From Pyrinomonadaceae bacterium (lineage in GTDB: Bacteria; Acidobacteriota; Blastocatellia; Pyrinomonadales; Pyrinomonadaceae): a DNA stretch of 64,000 nucleotides. Positions within the stretch are counted from its first letter, which is position 1. The number at the start of each line of letters is the position of its first letter. Location: NCBI GenBank assembly GCA_019186825.1, contig JABARP010000014.1, forward strand, positions 62,001 to 126,000. The letters are read 5' to 3'. The notes under the pieces were generated by a model, which had not been told where the DNA came from, did no database searches, and saw only the letters and a list, made by a program, of their open reading frames with translations. Below, piece after piece: positions 50,511-59,260 of this stretch. The translations under genes and the position numbers were made by a program.

Positions 50511-50536
50511 CAAAAATAAAACTGAGCTCAGGCTCA
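50511..50536 (-). terminator. Weak terminator after actF
   Basis: On the minus strand TGAGC-CTGA-GCTCA is followed by GTTTTATTTTT. The stem is only 5 bp but the U-tract is good. It is 11 bases past the actF stop. Confidence 0.5.
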
Positions 50537-50546
50537 ACACTCTCAA

Positions 50547-51758
50547 CTAACCGTCGACCGTCGAGCCGGTTCGAAGGCTGTACACGGTCTCGAGATGCTC
50601 CCGATCGACGCTTTCTTCTAGGTATGGGTCGCCGGTCGGAACCATCCGTTCTACATCGAGATTCAACGTGAACACGATCAAAAATAGCGCCGCAAACCCA
50701 ACGAATACGGCTATATCAACGTAGCCGATCATCGGGCTCGCAAAGAATGCCGGAAAGATCATCGTGTAAAGGTCGAGCCAATGGCCGATCAGGACTATTG
50801 TGCAAGCGGCGAGCATCCACTTCGCATTCATCTTCACCTGTCGGGGAAGGAGCATCACGAATGGGATCACCCAGTTCAGAAAGAGATTGACGATGAATAG
50901 CGTCAACCAGCCGTTTGAGCCGGTTCTTCGGTAGTAATAGATGGTCTCTTCCGGAAGATTGGCGTAATAGATCAGCAAGTATTGAGAGATCCACATATAC
51001 GCCCAGAACGTCGCAAAACCCATAACGATCTGCCCGAGCGCGTGCATCTGCTTATCGCCCACCGCGGAAAGATGGCCGCGCTTCTTGAGAAGAATTACTA
51101 AGATCGTAATAGCCGCCGCGCTGCTCGTAAGCGTGCCCGCTATCGTGTAGAAGCCGAAGATCGTGCTGTAGAACATCGGTTCGAGCGACATTATCCAATC
51201 AAATGACGCAAGCGAAAACGTTATCGCGAAGACGACAAGAAAGATCGATGAGTAGATCTTTCGTTTTCTTGTGTGTTCAACGCTTCCGTCCAGATCTTGT
51301 TGAAAAGACGCACGCTGCATCAAAAAGATAAGTGCGCACCAGATAGCGAGAAAGACCGCCATCCGTCCAAAGAAGAATGGCGTACTGAGCCAAAGATGTT
51401 TGAATCCGAGCTGAAGATCTGGACCGTGAGAGTCCGTAGCCGGATTCGTCCAGGGGTAGAGAATATTTCGGCCAAAGAAGACTAGCAGTAAACACAATCC
51501 ACCGACCGGGACGGATGCCATCATCGCTTCGGGTACACGTCGGAGGACGGTCGCCCAGCCGGCATTTGAGACGGATTTGAACGCGATGAACAACGCCGCC
51601 CCGAGAGCGAGCGTTAACATAAAGAGAGCGTTCTGCAGGAAACTGAACCAGAAGCGTTCGCTCGACATCGCTCCAACAACAGAACCGACTATCCCAACTG
51701 CCAATATGCCAAAGAGGGCATTTCGCTCCATTGCATTTCTAAAAACGTTCCTTGCCAT
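50547..51758 (-). CDS. actF: Alternative complex III, quinone-binding membrane subunit ActF
   Basis: A 403-residue protein with about ten membrane helices, related to NrfD and to ActC. It is the second quinol-site subunit of alternative complex III, which oxidises quinol and reduces a c-type cytochrome or oxidase. Characteristic stretches include LFGILAVGIVGSVVG, LSTPFFFGRMAVFLAIWCALIF and SFDWIMSLEPMFYSTIFG. It is last in the operon, with 3 bases from actE. No cytochrome oxidase genes follow. The terminal partner must be elsewhere or different. Confidence 0.9.
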   Translation of the reverse strand: MARNVFRNAMERNALFGILAVGIVGSVVGAMSSERFWFSFLQNALFMLTLALGAALFIAFKSVSNAGWATVLRRVPEAMMASVPVGGLCLLLVFFGRNILYPWTNPATDSHGPDLQLGFKHLWLSTPFFFGRMAVFLAIWCALIFLMQRASFQQDLDGSVEHTRKRKIYSSIFLVVFAITFSLASFDWIMSLEPMFYSTIFGFYTIAGTLTSSAAAITILVILLKKRGHLSAVGDKQMHALGQIVMGFATFWAYMWISQYLLIYYANLPEETIYYYRRTGSNGWLTLFIVNLFLNWVIPFVMLLPRQVKMNAKWMLAACTIVLIGHWLDLYTMIFPAFFASPMIGYVDIAVFVGFAALFLIVFTLNLDVERMVPTGDPYLEESVDREHLETVYSLRTGSTVDG

Positions 51759-51761
51759 AGA

Positions 51762-52325
51762 TCACTTTCCTTGCTGCAGGCTGCGAATATACAAGATCAC
51801 CTTCCAGCGGTCGTCGGGCGCGACCTGTGCCGCATATGAGCCCATATTGTTTCTTCCCATCGTGATGATATGGAACATTGCTCCATCGGGCAGGGCCTTG
51901 GATGCGTCCGTATGGTACGAAGGCGGATTTGGGAACTTCGGGATGATCGGGCCATCGCCCGCTCCGGTCGCGCCGTGGCAAACGGCGCAATCGTTAGTAA
52001 AGATATATTTGCCGCGGTCAAGATTCTCCTGGGTGGGTTGAAATGGGTTCGTCAGTTCGCGTCCGGCACGTGCTTCTTCATCAAGGCCCGGTCCGTAATG
52101 AAAGGGCATAAAACCACGTCGAATCGTTCCCGGAACCGGCGGCTGAAGGGTCATCCCATTCGGCAGCACCGGATTTGCAGTCTGTGAGAGATACGCAGGC
52201 GAATATTCCATCTGAGTTGGAAACTCACGGTTCCGTTTCGAAAGATCGCGGCTGAAGGCGACCATCCCGCCGATCACCACGACCGGAAGCAAAACATATA
52301 GTGCTGCTGATAGGCTCTTCTTCAT
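51762..52325 (-). CDS. actE: Alternative complex III, monoheme cytochrome c subunit ActE
   Basis: A 187-residue protein with an N-terminal membrane anchor (AALYVLLPVVVIGGMVAF). One heme c site is CAVCHGATGAGDGP, with a Met ligand probably in TMGRNNMGSYA. It faces the periplasm and passes electrons out of the complex. It overlaps actD by 4 bases. Confidence 0.9.
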   Translation of the reverse strand: MKKSLSAALYVLLPVVVIGGMVAFSRDLSKRNREFPTQMEYSPAYLSQTANPVLPNGMTLQPPVPGTIRRGFMPFHYGPGLDEEARAGRELTNPFQPTQENLDRGKYIFTNDCAVCHGATGAGDGPIIPKFPNPPSYHTDASKALPDGAMFHIITMGRNNMGSYAAQVAPDDRWKVILYIRSLQQGK

Positions 52326-52867
52326 ACGAACTTATCACCTTCCATTACCTTGATGGCGTTGTACTTTCTAAAAAGACGTTCCGCCGCCGCATTGTCGAAC
52401 GAGGCGTCCTCCTGCTTCAATACAAGAACAAATCGGTCGTCCGTCACGCCCTCAAATATCTTCTTCTTGCTGAAGATCCAGAGTCGATTCATCATAAAGA
52501 GCACACCGATCGAGATCAGCCCCGAGAAAAGCACCGTAAGCTCGAACATCACAGGAACGAAAAGGGGAAATGAGTTGAACGGCTTGCCTCCAACGTTGAG
52601 CGGCCAATCGTAGGCAGATGTCCACACCTGAAGAAGGATCGCAGAGATAAGCCCCAACGCTCCTGCTACGAATGCTATCCAGCCCAAACGCGAACGTTTC
52701 AAGCCAACAGCCCGATCCATTCCGTGGATCGGATACGGCGAGAAAACGTCCTGTATCACAAAGCCTCGAAGTCTCGCTTCTGCGGCTATTGCCATTAGAT
52801 CGTGTTCGTTGTCGAAAAAGGCCGCCGCGTATCGAACGGTCTTTTCGCTCGGTTCAGTCGCGCGCAT
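52322..52867 (-). CDS. actD: Alternative complex III subunit ActD (DUF3341)
   Basis: A 181-residue protein. An N-terminal soluble ferredoxin-like region (VRYAAAFFDNEHDLMAIAAEARLRGF, VFSPYPIHGMD) is followed by two membrane helices (LGWIAFVAGALGLISAILLQ and LFVPVMFELTVLFSGLISIGVLFM). This is the DUF3341 layout of ActD. It overlaps actC by 14 bases and actE by 4. Confidence 0.9.
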   Translation of the reverse strand: MRATEPSEKTVRYAAAFFDNEHDLMAIAAEARLRGFVIQDVFSPYPIHGMDRAVGLKRSRLGWIAFVAGALGLISAILLQVWTSAYDWPLNVGGKPFNSFPLFVPVMFELTVLFSGLISIGVLFMMNRLWIFSKKKIFEGVTDDRFVLVLKQEDASFDNAAAERLFRKYNAIKVMEGDKFV

Positions 52868-54290
52868 AGTGCAGTACTCCTTTTACTTCGTTCATCGAAA
52901 TAACGGGGAAGAGTCGTAAGAAGATCAGAAAGGCTGTGAAGAACAATCCAAAGCTGCCGACAAGGAGGCCAACGTCCGTTATGGTCGGGATGAACATTGC
53001 CCAGCTCGACGGCAGATAGTCCCTGTGCAGACTGGTTACGATGATCACGAAACGCTCGAACCACATTCCGACATTGACGAGGATACAGAGCGTCAGAATG
53101 AGCGGTATCTTCGTTCGAAACGCCTTGAACCAAAATAGCTGCGGAAATAAAGCGTTGCAGCTGAACATCACCCAATACGCCCAGGCATATGGACCACCCA
53201 TACGGTTCAGGATGACGAATATCTCATTCGGATTTCCGCTGTAGAAGCCGATGAAAAGTTCTGTTAGATACGACAATCCGACGATCGAACCGGTCAGAAG
53301 CGTGATCTTGCACATATTATCCAGGTGCTGGATCGTTATGTATCCCTCGAGCCGCATTACTCTTCTTACAGGGATCAGCAGCGTCGTTACCATCGCGAAT
53401 CCCGAAAAGACCGCGCCCGCGACGAAGTAAGGCGGGAAGATCGTCGAATGCCAACCGGGAACCAGCGAAGTTGCAAAGTCGAAGCTGACGATGCTGTGCA
53501 CTGAAAGGACGAGCGGTGTCGCAAGCGCCGCGAGAACACCGTACACGGTCTCATATCGCGACCAAGTTCTGTTCGACCCATTCCAGCCAAGGCTTAGGAT
53601 CGTATAAAAGACACGTCGCCATTTAGTTTTGGCCCTGTCGCGAGCAGTTGCAAGATCCGGTATCAGCCCGAGATACCAGAATACGAGTGAGATCGTAAAG
53701 TACGTAGAGATCGCGAAGAAATCCCATAGAAGTGGCGAGCGGAAGTTGACCCAAAGAGAGCCGCGCGTGTTCGGGTAGGGCATTATCCAATAGAAGAGCC
53801 ACGGGCGGCCCATATGCAGTATCGGGAAGATGCCCGCACACATTACCGCGATCAGGGTCATTGCTTCCGCTGACCGATTGATCGATGTTCGCCACTTTTG
53901 AGAAAAGATGTAGAGAATGGCGGAAATGAACGTCCCAGCGTGGCCGATACCGATCCAGAACACAAAATTCGTGATGCCGAACGCCCAACCTACCGTCTTG
54001 TTCAATCCCCACGTCCCGATCCCGATCGTTACTGTGTTGACCGCCGCAATGATTCCGCCAACAAGAAGAGCGAAAGAGATACCGAACAAGATCCACCAAC
54101 CCCTTGTCGGAGGCTGCTCGATCAGACTGCTGATATCTCTCGTTACGTCGCTGCAGGTTTTGCTTTCATCAATGAGCGGTTCACGAAGCGGCGAATAGAC
54201 CGCATGCGCTGTGATGCGGTCGATCTCGCCCTGGATCCGTATCTCTTCTTCCGCATTGTTAAACGTATGGTCTCTAATGACAGCTGCCAT
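52854..54290 (-). CDS. actC: Alternative complex III, NrfD-like quinone-binding subunit ActC
   Basis: A 478-residue protein with about ten membrane helices and the NrfD/PsrC fold. Motifs such as TWGLNKTVGWAFGITNFVFWIGIGHAGT and SLVPGWHSTIFPPYFVAGAVFSG match ActC, which docks the Fe-S subunit ActB and binds quinol. It is six bases downstream of actB. It is one of two NrfD-like subunits, with ActF. Confidence 0.92.
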   Translation of the reverse strand: MAAVIRDHTFNNAEEEIRIQGEIDRITAHAVYSPLREPLIDESKTCSDVTRDISSLIEQPPTRGWWILFGISFALLVGGIIAAVNTVTIGIGTWGLNKTVGWAFGITNFVFWIGIGHAGTFISAILYIFSQKWRTSINRSAEAMTLIAVMCAGIFPILHMGRPWLFYWIMPYPNTRGSLWVNFRSPLLWDFFAISTYFTISLVFWYLGLIPDLATARDRAKTKWRRVFYTILSLGWNGSNRTWSRYETVYGVLAALATPLVLSVHSIVSFDFATSLVPGWHSTIFPPYFVAGAVFSGFAMVTTLLIPVRRVMRLEGYITIQHLDNMCKITLLTGSIVGLSYLTELFIGFYSGNPNEIFVILNRMGGPYAWAYWVMFSCNALFPQLFWFKAFRTKIPLILTLCILVNVGMWFERFVIIVTSLHRDYLPSSWAMFIPTITDVGLLVGSFGLFFTAFLIFLRLFPVISMNEVKGVLHYARD

Positions 54291-54296
54291 TGCAGA

Positions 54297-57218
54297 TTAT
54301 CCCTCCAGATCCTCGCCGTCGTTTCGAACCTTTCCAAGATATGTGAGGCCCTGACGAAGATTTAGTTCCTCCAATAGAACGTAATTCCGCTTTGTGTGTC
54401 TGAGCGTCGACACCTTGCTGTTAAGGTCTTTCAGGTCGCCAAACGTGATCGCGTTCGCCGGACAGCTTTGCTGACAGGCGGTCTGGATCTCGCCATCTTT
54501 GATGGACCGTCCTTCATTGCGAGCACGGATCTTTCCTTCCTCGATGCGCTGCACACAGAACGTACACTTTTCCATCACGCCGCGACTCCGGACCGTAACG
54601 TCCGGATTGAGGGCGAGATTTGCGATCGGATCATCGTGCGGATAAAGGAACCAATTGAACCGACGCACCTTGAAGGGACAGTTGTTCGCACAGTATCGCG
54701 TCCCGACGCAACGGTTATAGACCTGCATATTCAAACCTTCGCTCGAATGCACTGTTGCAAGCACAGGGCAGACCGTCTCGCAAGATGCGTTGTCGCACTG
54801 CGAACAGGTCATGGGCTGGAATCTCGTTGTCGTACCCTCCGGGCTTTCATCGTAGTATCGATCGATCCGCATCCAGTGCATCTCACGGCGACGGTGAACC
54901 TCGTCCTTACCAACAACCGGAATGTTGTTCTCAGCCTGACAGCTCAAGACGCACGCGTTGCACCCGACACAAGCGTTCAGATCGACAACCATCCCCCATT
55001 TGTGTTCAGGAAAGTCATGCGGCTTCCAAAGATCTATCTGTTCTTCGCTCTTCTCGTGAAGATGCCCGCCAACGAACTCTGTGAGCGAGTATTCTTTTAT
55101 TAGCGGACGACCTTCTGCCGAATCAGCCGTCTGAGTCTTGGCAAAGCTAACAGCATTCGAGGTTGGTTCGAGAGTGATGCCGCCCGTCTTGTATCTGAAC
55201 GTTCCGTTCGAATATTCGACGAATGAAAAAACATTCGCACCGATGCCGTTGCCGACCGTGCCGGCCTTTGTTCGTCCATAACCAACTGCGGCCGCGATGG
55301 TGTCATCGCTCTGTCCGACTTGTATGAGCACAGGCAGCTCGACAGAAATCTCATTCTTTTTGAGACGAACGACCTGGCCTTCTGTAACGTTGAGCTTTGC
55401 GGCGGTTGCCGGGGAGATGCTTGCGTAGTTATCCCACGTGGTCTTACTTATTGGATCGGGGATCTCGTGAAGCCACGGGTTGTTAGAAAACCGGCCGTCA
55501 CGGATCGTAACTTTCGGATAGAGCTCCAGTGTGAAACCTTCCGAATCGATTGGCGTCGCCAAGCGTGCTGCTGCTTCATCAAGTCCCTCATTCCTGAACG
55601 AAGGCACCGCGCTGTCGGCGGCCGGGGGAAGATAAACTCCATCGTGGAGCGACTTGTCCCAGAAGTCATCGAAGCTCTTGAACTGCGTTTGCCCGGGAAG
55701 GTGCGTTGTCTGCCATTCCGTACGGAGCGCGTCGTAGTAGCTTCGGTTGTCGCCGCTCCAACGCATCAGGCTTTCCTGGTAAGCTCGTGTTTTGAACAAT
55801 GGGGCGATGGTCGGCTGTGTAAGACTCAACACCCCACTCACCGGCTCAGCATCATCCCAGGACTCAAGGAAATGGTGCGTTGGACAGACCACGTCTGCCT
55901 GCGACGCGGTCTCGTCGAGCGAAGGTCCCAGCGACACCTTCAGGGGAACCTTGCTAAAAGCGGCAGAGAAGTCCGCTCCTGCGAAATGATCGTATGCAGG
56001 GTTTGCGTTCAACACAAAGACCGCCGCGATCCCACCGTCCTTCATCTCCTGGACGAGGGTTTGAAAATCTTCATCACGGCCCTGGCCCGCCTGCGCGGCA
56101 GAACCGAGGAGGATCGCCTTGCCGTAGTTATCGAGAGCATTGTTGATGTAGTTAACGACCTGCTGCTTGTCAACGTCGTTTGAGCCGCAAACCACGAGCG
56201 ACCTCGTCCTTCCGCGAACAAGCTCGTCCGCACAACTCTCGATCGCCGCCGTCGTTTGCGCAGAGAGCTTGCCGGAATCGAATGCAGCGATCGCTTGCGG
56301 GGTCGATGCGGACGCTCCGCTCTTGCTTGCAACCAACCTCGCGAGGAGCAAGAGAGCAGCCGACTCTTCGGTCGGAGAGATCTTCACTCGCTTGTCGGCG
56401 TTTGCTCCCGTCAGGGAAAGACGCGACTCAAATTGGATATGCCGCAGCATGTCGCCCTTTCGAGCGTTCACATCACGGCCTTCGGAATAGCCTCGCGTGA
56501 ATGCCGCCGGCGAGATCCACGTCCCTAAAAAATCGGCTCCAAAACTTACAACTACTTTTGCCTGATCGAACCTGTATGATGGCGTGGTCTCTACGCCGTG
56601 CGTACGGAGGTGGGCCAGCCGCAGTGCGGAACTAGACACAGGTTCGTAGATGATATGCTTTGCATCTTTGAACTGTGAAAGAAACTTGTTGATCGTCGAC
56701 CGCGAGCTGGGACTAATTATCGTGTTCGACAAGAATCGAACCTTTCCGCCCGAAGCTTTGATCTCCGCCAACTTTTGCGTTATTCGGCCATCAGCCTCAT
56801 CCCACGAGACGGCTTTTCCTCCGATAAGCGGCTGTCGGACGCGCTGTGCGTCGTATAGCCCGAAGACCATGGAGTGCGCAACCGGACACAGACCACCCTT
56901 GTTCAACGGATGCTCCGGATTTCCTTCAACCTTGATCGGACGCCCGTCACGCACCTTAACAAGCACGCCGCAGCCCGCGCTGCATCCACCGCAGGTCGAG
57001 GCGTACCAACTTGCAACGCCCGGCGTCATCTCCGGTGGCTGCTTAAGGTATGGGATCACCTTCTGCTCAGGTGTCGCGCAGCTCGTCAGTGCAATTGCCG
57101 CCGTCGTGTAGCCGATCGCTTCCAGGAATGTTCGGCGCGAGATCCCGCTGCTGCTTTGCAGAACCGGCAGGCCGCGTTCATCCTCATCGATAAATTGCTT
57201 CCAGAGCTTATCCTTCAT
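54297..57218 (-). CDS. actB: Alternative complex III, large Fe-S subunit ActB
   Basis: A 973-residue protein combining a molybdopterin-oxidoreductase-like domain and a C-terminal polyferredoxin. The N-terminus has a twin-arginine signal (ISRRTFLEAIGYTTAAIALTSC), then TCGGCSAGCGVLVKVRDG. ActB proteins are known to lack the molybdenum cofactor. The last 250 residues hold the clusters CVGCNACVLSCQAEN, CSQCDNASCETVCPV, CVGTRYCANNCPF and CTFCVQRIEEG ... CQQSCPANAI, as in ActB2. The fused single-chain form is common. It sits 12 bases after actA. Confidence 0.93.
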   Translation of the reverse strand: MKDKLWKQFIDEDERGLPVLQSSSGISRRTFLEAIGYTTAAIALTSCATPEQKVIPYLKQPPEMTPGVASWYASTCGGCSAGCGVLVKVRDGRPIKVEGNPEHPLNKGGLCPVAHSMVFGLYDAQRVRQPLIGGKAVSWDEADGRITQKLAEIKASGGKVRFLSNTIISPSSRSTINKFLSQFKDAKHIIYEPVSSSALRLAHLRTHGVETTPSYRFDQAKVVVSFGADFLGTWISPAAFTRGYSEGRDVNARKGDMLRHIQFESRLSLTGANADKRVKISPTEESAALLLLARLVASKSGASASTPQAIAAFDSGKLSAQTTAAIESCADELVRGRTRSLVVCGSNDVDKQQVVNYINNALDNYGKAILLGSAAQAGQGRDEDFQTLVQEMKDGGIAAVFVLNANPAYDHFAGADFSAAFSKVPLKVSLGPSLDETASQADVVCPTHHFLESWDDAEPVSGVLSLTQPTIAPLFKTRAYQESLMRWSGDNRSYYDALRTEWQTTHLPGQTQFKSFDDFWDKSLHDGVYLPPAADSAVPSFRNEGLDEAAARLATPIDSEGFTLELYPKVTIRDGRFSNNPWLHEIPDPISKTTWDNYASISPATAAKLNVTEGQVVRLKKNEISVELPVLIQVGQSDDTIAAAVGYGRTKAGTVGNGIGANVFSFVEYSNGTFRYKTGGITLEPTSNAVSFAKTQTADSAEGRPLIKEYSLTEFVGGHLHEKSEEQIDLWKPHDFPEHKWGMVVDLNACVGCNACVLSCQAENNIPVVGKDEVHRRREMHWMRIDRYYDESPEGTTTRFQPMTCSQCDNASCETVCPVLATVHSSEGLNMQVYNRCVGTRYCANNCPFKVRRFNWFLYPHDDPIANLALNPDVTVRSRGVMEKCTFCVQRIEEGKIRARNEGRSIKDGEIQTACQQSCPANAITFGDLKDLNSKVSTLRHTKRNYVLLEELNLRQGLTYLGKVRNDGEDLEG

Positions 57219-57230
57219 AGGTTTTGACCG

Positions 57231-57818
57231 TTAGTGATGACAAACCGAGCAGTCTGTCGAAGCCATCAGCTTTTGCGCCGTCTTTTCGTGGCTGATCTGT
57301 GGCTTTCCCGCTTCGTCCAAAGTCACGTCGCGATGCGTTCGATGACAGCTAACGCAATCGCCCATAGTGAACGCATTCTGCTGCGAAATGCGCTCCATCG
57401 TCTCGACTGATCCGTGACATGTCTGACAGCTGATCCCGCTTGTAACGTGCCGGCTATGATTGAATGCGACAAGATCCGGCAGATCGTTGACCTTCACCCA
57501 TTCGATCGGTTTATGTTCAGCAATGGCAGTGGTGATCTTCTGGATCTCTGGCGAATCCGGCAGCACCTTCGAGTGACAGTTCATACAGGTTGACGCCGGA
57601 GGAACGCCTGCGACCTTCGACTTGTCGGCAGACGAATGACAAAAAAGGCACGAGATCTTGTTGTCGCCCGCGTGAAGTTTGTGGGAGAAATTGATCGGCT
57701 GGATCGGCTCATAACCCAACTGATCACCGTAGATGCGAAATGTCCTGCTCTGCCACACGAGGAATGCTCCTATCAGCGTGATCAAGACCATTAGGATCTT
57801 CAGTGTTGTTAAACTCAT
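57231..57818 (-). CDS. actA: Alternative complex III, pentaheme cytochrome c subunit ActA
   Basis: A 195-residue protein with an N-terminal membrane anchor (TTLKILMVLITLIGAFLVW) and exactly five heme c motifs: CLFCH, CMNCH, CQTCH, CVSCH and CSVCH (the last at the C-terminus). Histidines in INFSHKLH, FNHSRH and QISHEKT are probable distal ligands. This is the standard ActA layout. The start codon is only 4 bases after the narI stop, so it is almost certainly co-transcribed with the nitrate reductase genes. Confidence 0.93.
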   Translation of the reverse strand: MSLTTLKILMVLITLIGAFLVWQSRTFRIYGDQLGYEPIQPINFSHKLHAGDNKISCLFCHSSADKSKVAGVPPASTCMNCHSKVLPDSPEIQKITTAIAEHKPIEWVKVNDLPDLVAFNHSRHVTSGISCQTCHGSVETMERISQQNAFTMGDCVSCHRTHRDVTLDEAGKPQISHEKTAQKLMASTDCSVCHH

Positions 57819-57822
57819 AGGA

Positions 57823-58581
57823 TCACCTCGAGATCGATGCTGTACCGATCGAGCTCTCTCCAGACTCTTCCTTTACCTGTGCTTTCGATCGCGAATATTG
57901 CCCGCGGATCTTCTTACGATCCCAATTCCAAATAACGACCTGATACGGACGCCATAAATACTCGATCGGCAGCGAGACCATATGAACAAGGCGCGAGAAA
58001 GGGAAGATAGCGATCAGCACAAATGCGTTGATAATGTGCGTTTTAACGATATGCGGCAGCGGCTTGATCATCTCGACATCGGGCTGGAACAGGAAGAGAG
58101 AGCGAAGATACGGAACCGCAGACGCCGCGTACCAGGATGAGCCCCAGCGATAAAACAGCGCCGTATATACACCCAAGACAACCTGCACGAACAGCAATAC
58201 AAGAACAACAGTATCGATAGTTGAGGTGACCGCCCGAATTCGCGGCATCCTGATACGGCGCCACATAAGGGCAACGATGCCGATCAGAGCAAGCAGGCCG
58301 AACAGCAGGCCGGTTGTTTCGAGGATGTAAAGCCGGACGGGGACACCGTTGAACCACAAAACTTCTTTCGGGAATAGGAAGCCGATCAGGTGTCCTGTGA
58401 GTGCTCCGATAATGCCGATATGCCACGGCACGACTCCATAGAACAACTCGTCGGACTCCAGTAGCTGCGAAGATAGACTAGAATACGAGAACCTATCGGT
58501 TACATAGCGGTAGATCGATACAACAATGAAAAGTGTTGCCGCGACATACGGCAGAACTATGAAGAATAGATAGTCCCACAT
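57823..58581 (-). CDS. narI: Respiratory nitrate reductase gamma subunit, cytochrome b
   Basis: A 252-residue integral protein with five helices and diheme b ligands. The histidines lie in VVPWHIGIIGALTGHLIGF (first pair) and LPHIVKTHIINAF ... SRLVHMVSLP (second set), matching NarI. It oxidises quinol and passes electrons to NarH. It has a C-terminal polar tail of about 25 residues (from YSRSKAQ) beyond the usual end. It is 29 bases after narJ and 4 bases before actA. Confidence 0.92.
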   Translation of the reverse strand: MWDYLFFIVLPYVAATLFIVVSIYRYVTDRFSYSSLSSQLLESDELFYGVVPWHIGIIGALTGHLIGFLFPKEVLWFNGVPVRLYILETTGLLFGLLALIGIVALMWRRIRMPRIRAVTSTIDTVVLVLLFVQVVLGVYTALFYRWGSSWYAASAVPYLRSLFLFQPDVEMIKPLPHIVKTHIINAFVLIAIFPFSRLVHMVSLPIEYLWRPYQVVIWNWDRKKIRGQYSRSKAQVKEESGESSIGTASISR

Positions 58582-58610
58582 AACAATGACTCCTCAGACC
58601 TTGGCATCCC

Positions 58611-59258
58611 CTAATCGAACACGACCACTTTATGCCTCGCTTCATCCAACGCGTTTTCAAGACCAGCGAGGACGGCTTTCAGAAGATCGACGAACGGGTT
58701 GTCGTCCTTAAATGCTCCGATTATCTTTCTTATCCCCGGCACTATGCAGTGGCCTGCTAGCGAACCCCTAAGTTCGTCATCCTTCAGCTCGATCAGCATC
58801 CTCAAAAGGACCGGAAGATAGTCGGGAAGCTGCTGCTCCTGGCCAAGGTCGAGATCAAGTTGTGCTTCTCGTAAGTTCGCAAGGAACGCGCCACGCTTAT
58901 AGTCCTCGCCGAAAAGGTGATAGCCGATCTCCAACGCACAGTTCGGATTGAGATCGAAGGACTGTGCGTATAGCTCCTGGAGCTCGACCAACGGCATGCC
59001 GTACGTCCTTGCGTGAAACCTTGCGAAGTGATCGACAGCAATGCCGCTACCTTGAAGCGATTCGTTTAGGCGTTTTAGTTCGCCATGCCATGCATCAGCC
59101 GGATACTCGAGAATATCCGCGAACTTCGCCGGCAATTGTGCTTCGTCCGGCGTCATACTGATATCTTCGATGTCCGGGCCGCGCAACCGCGCGTATTGGA
59201 CAGGATCGGACGCGGATGCAAGCTTCTTACGGGTGAGTTGTGTCAATTCTGGTTGCAC
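58611..59258 (-). CDS. narJ: Nitrate reductase assembly chaperone NarJ
   Basis: A 215-residue, mostly helical protein of the TorD/NarJ family, needed for insertion of the molybdenum cofactor into NarG. Matching regions include FADILEYPADAW near residue 47, LQELYAQSFDLNPNCALEIGYHLFGEDYKRG, and DYLPVLLRMLIEL. The start is GTG, 2 bases after the narH stop. The N-terminal 40 residues are longer than usual. Confidence 0.9.
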   Translation of the reverse strand: MQPELTQLTRKKLASASDPVQYARLRGPDIEDISMTPDEAQLPAKFADILEYPADAWHGELKRLNESLQGSGIAVDHFARFHARTYGMPLVELQELYAQSFDLNPNCALEIGYHLFGEDYKRGAFLANLREAQLDLDLGQEQQLPDYLPVLLRMLIELKDDELRGSLAGHCIVPGIRKIIGAFKDDNPFVDLLKAVLAGLENALDEARHKVVVFD

Positions 59259-59260
59259 GC

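Noticed and set aside
55320..56183. A 287-codon plus-strand frame opposite actB
   Set aside because: It is antisense to a well-supported conserved gene, has an Arg/Cys-rich shadow composition and no ribosome binding site.
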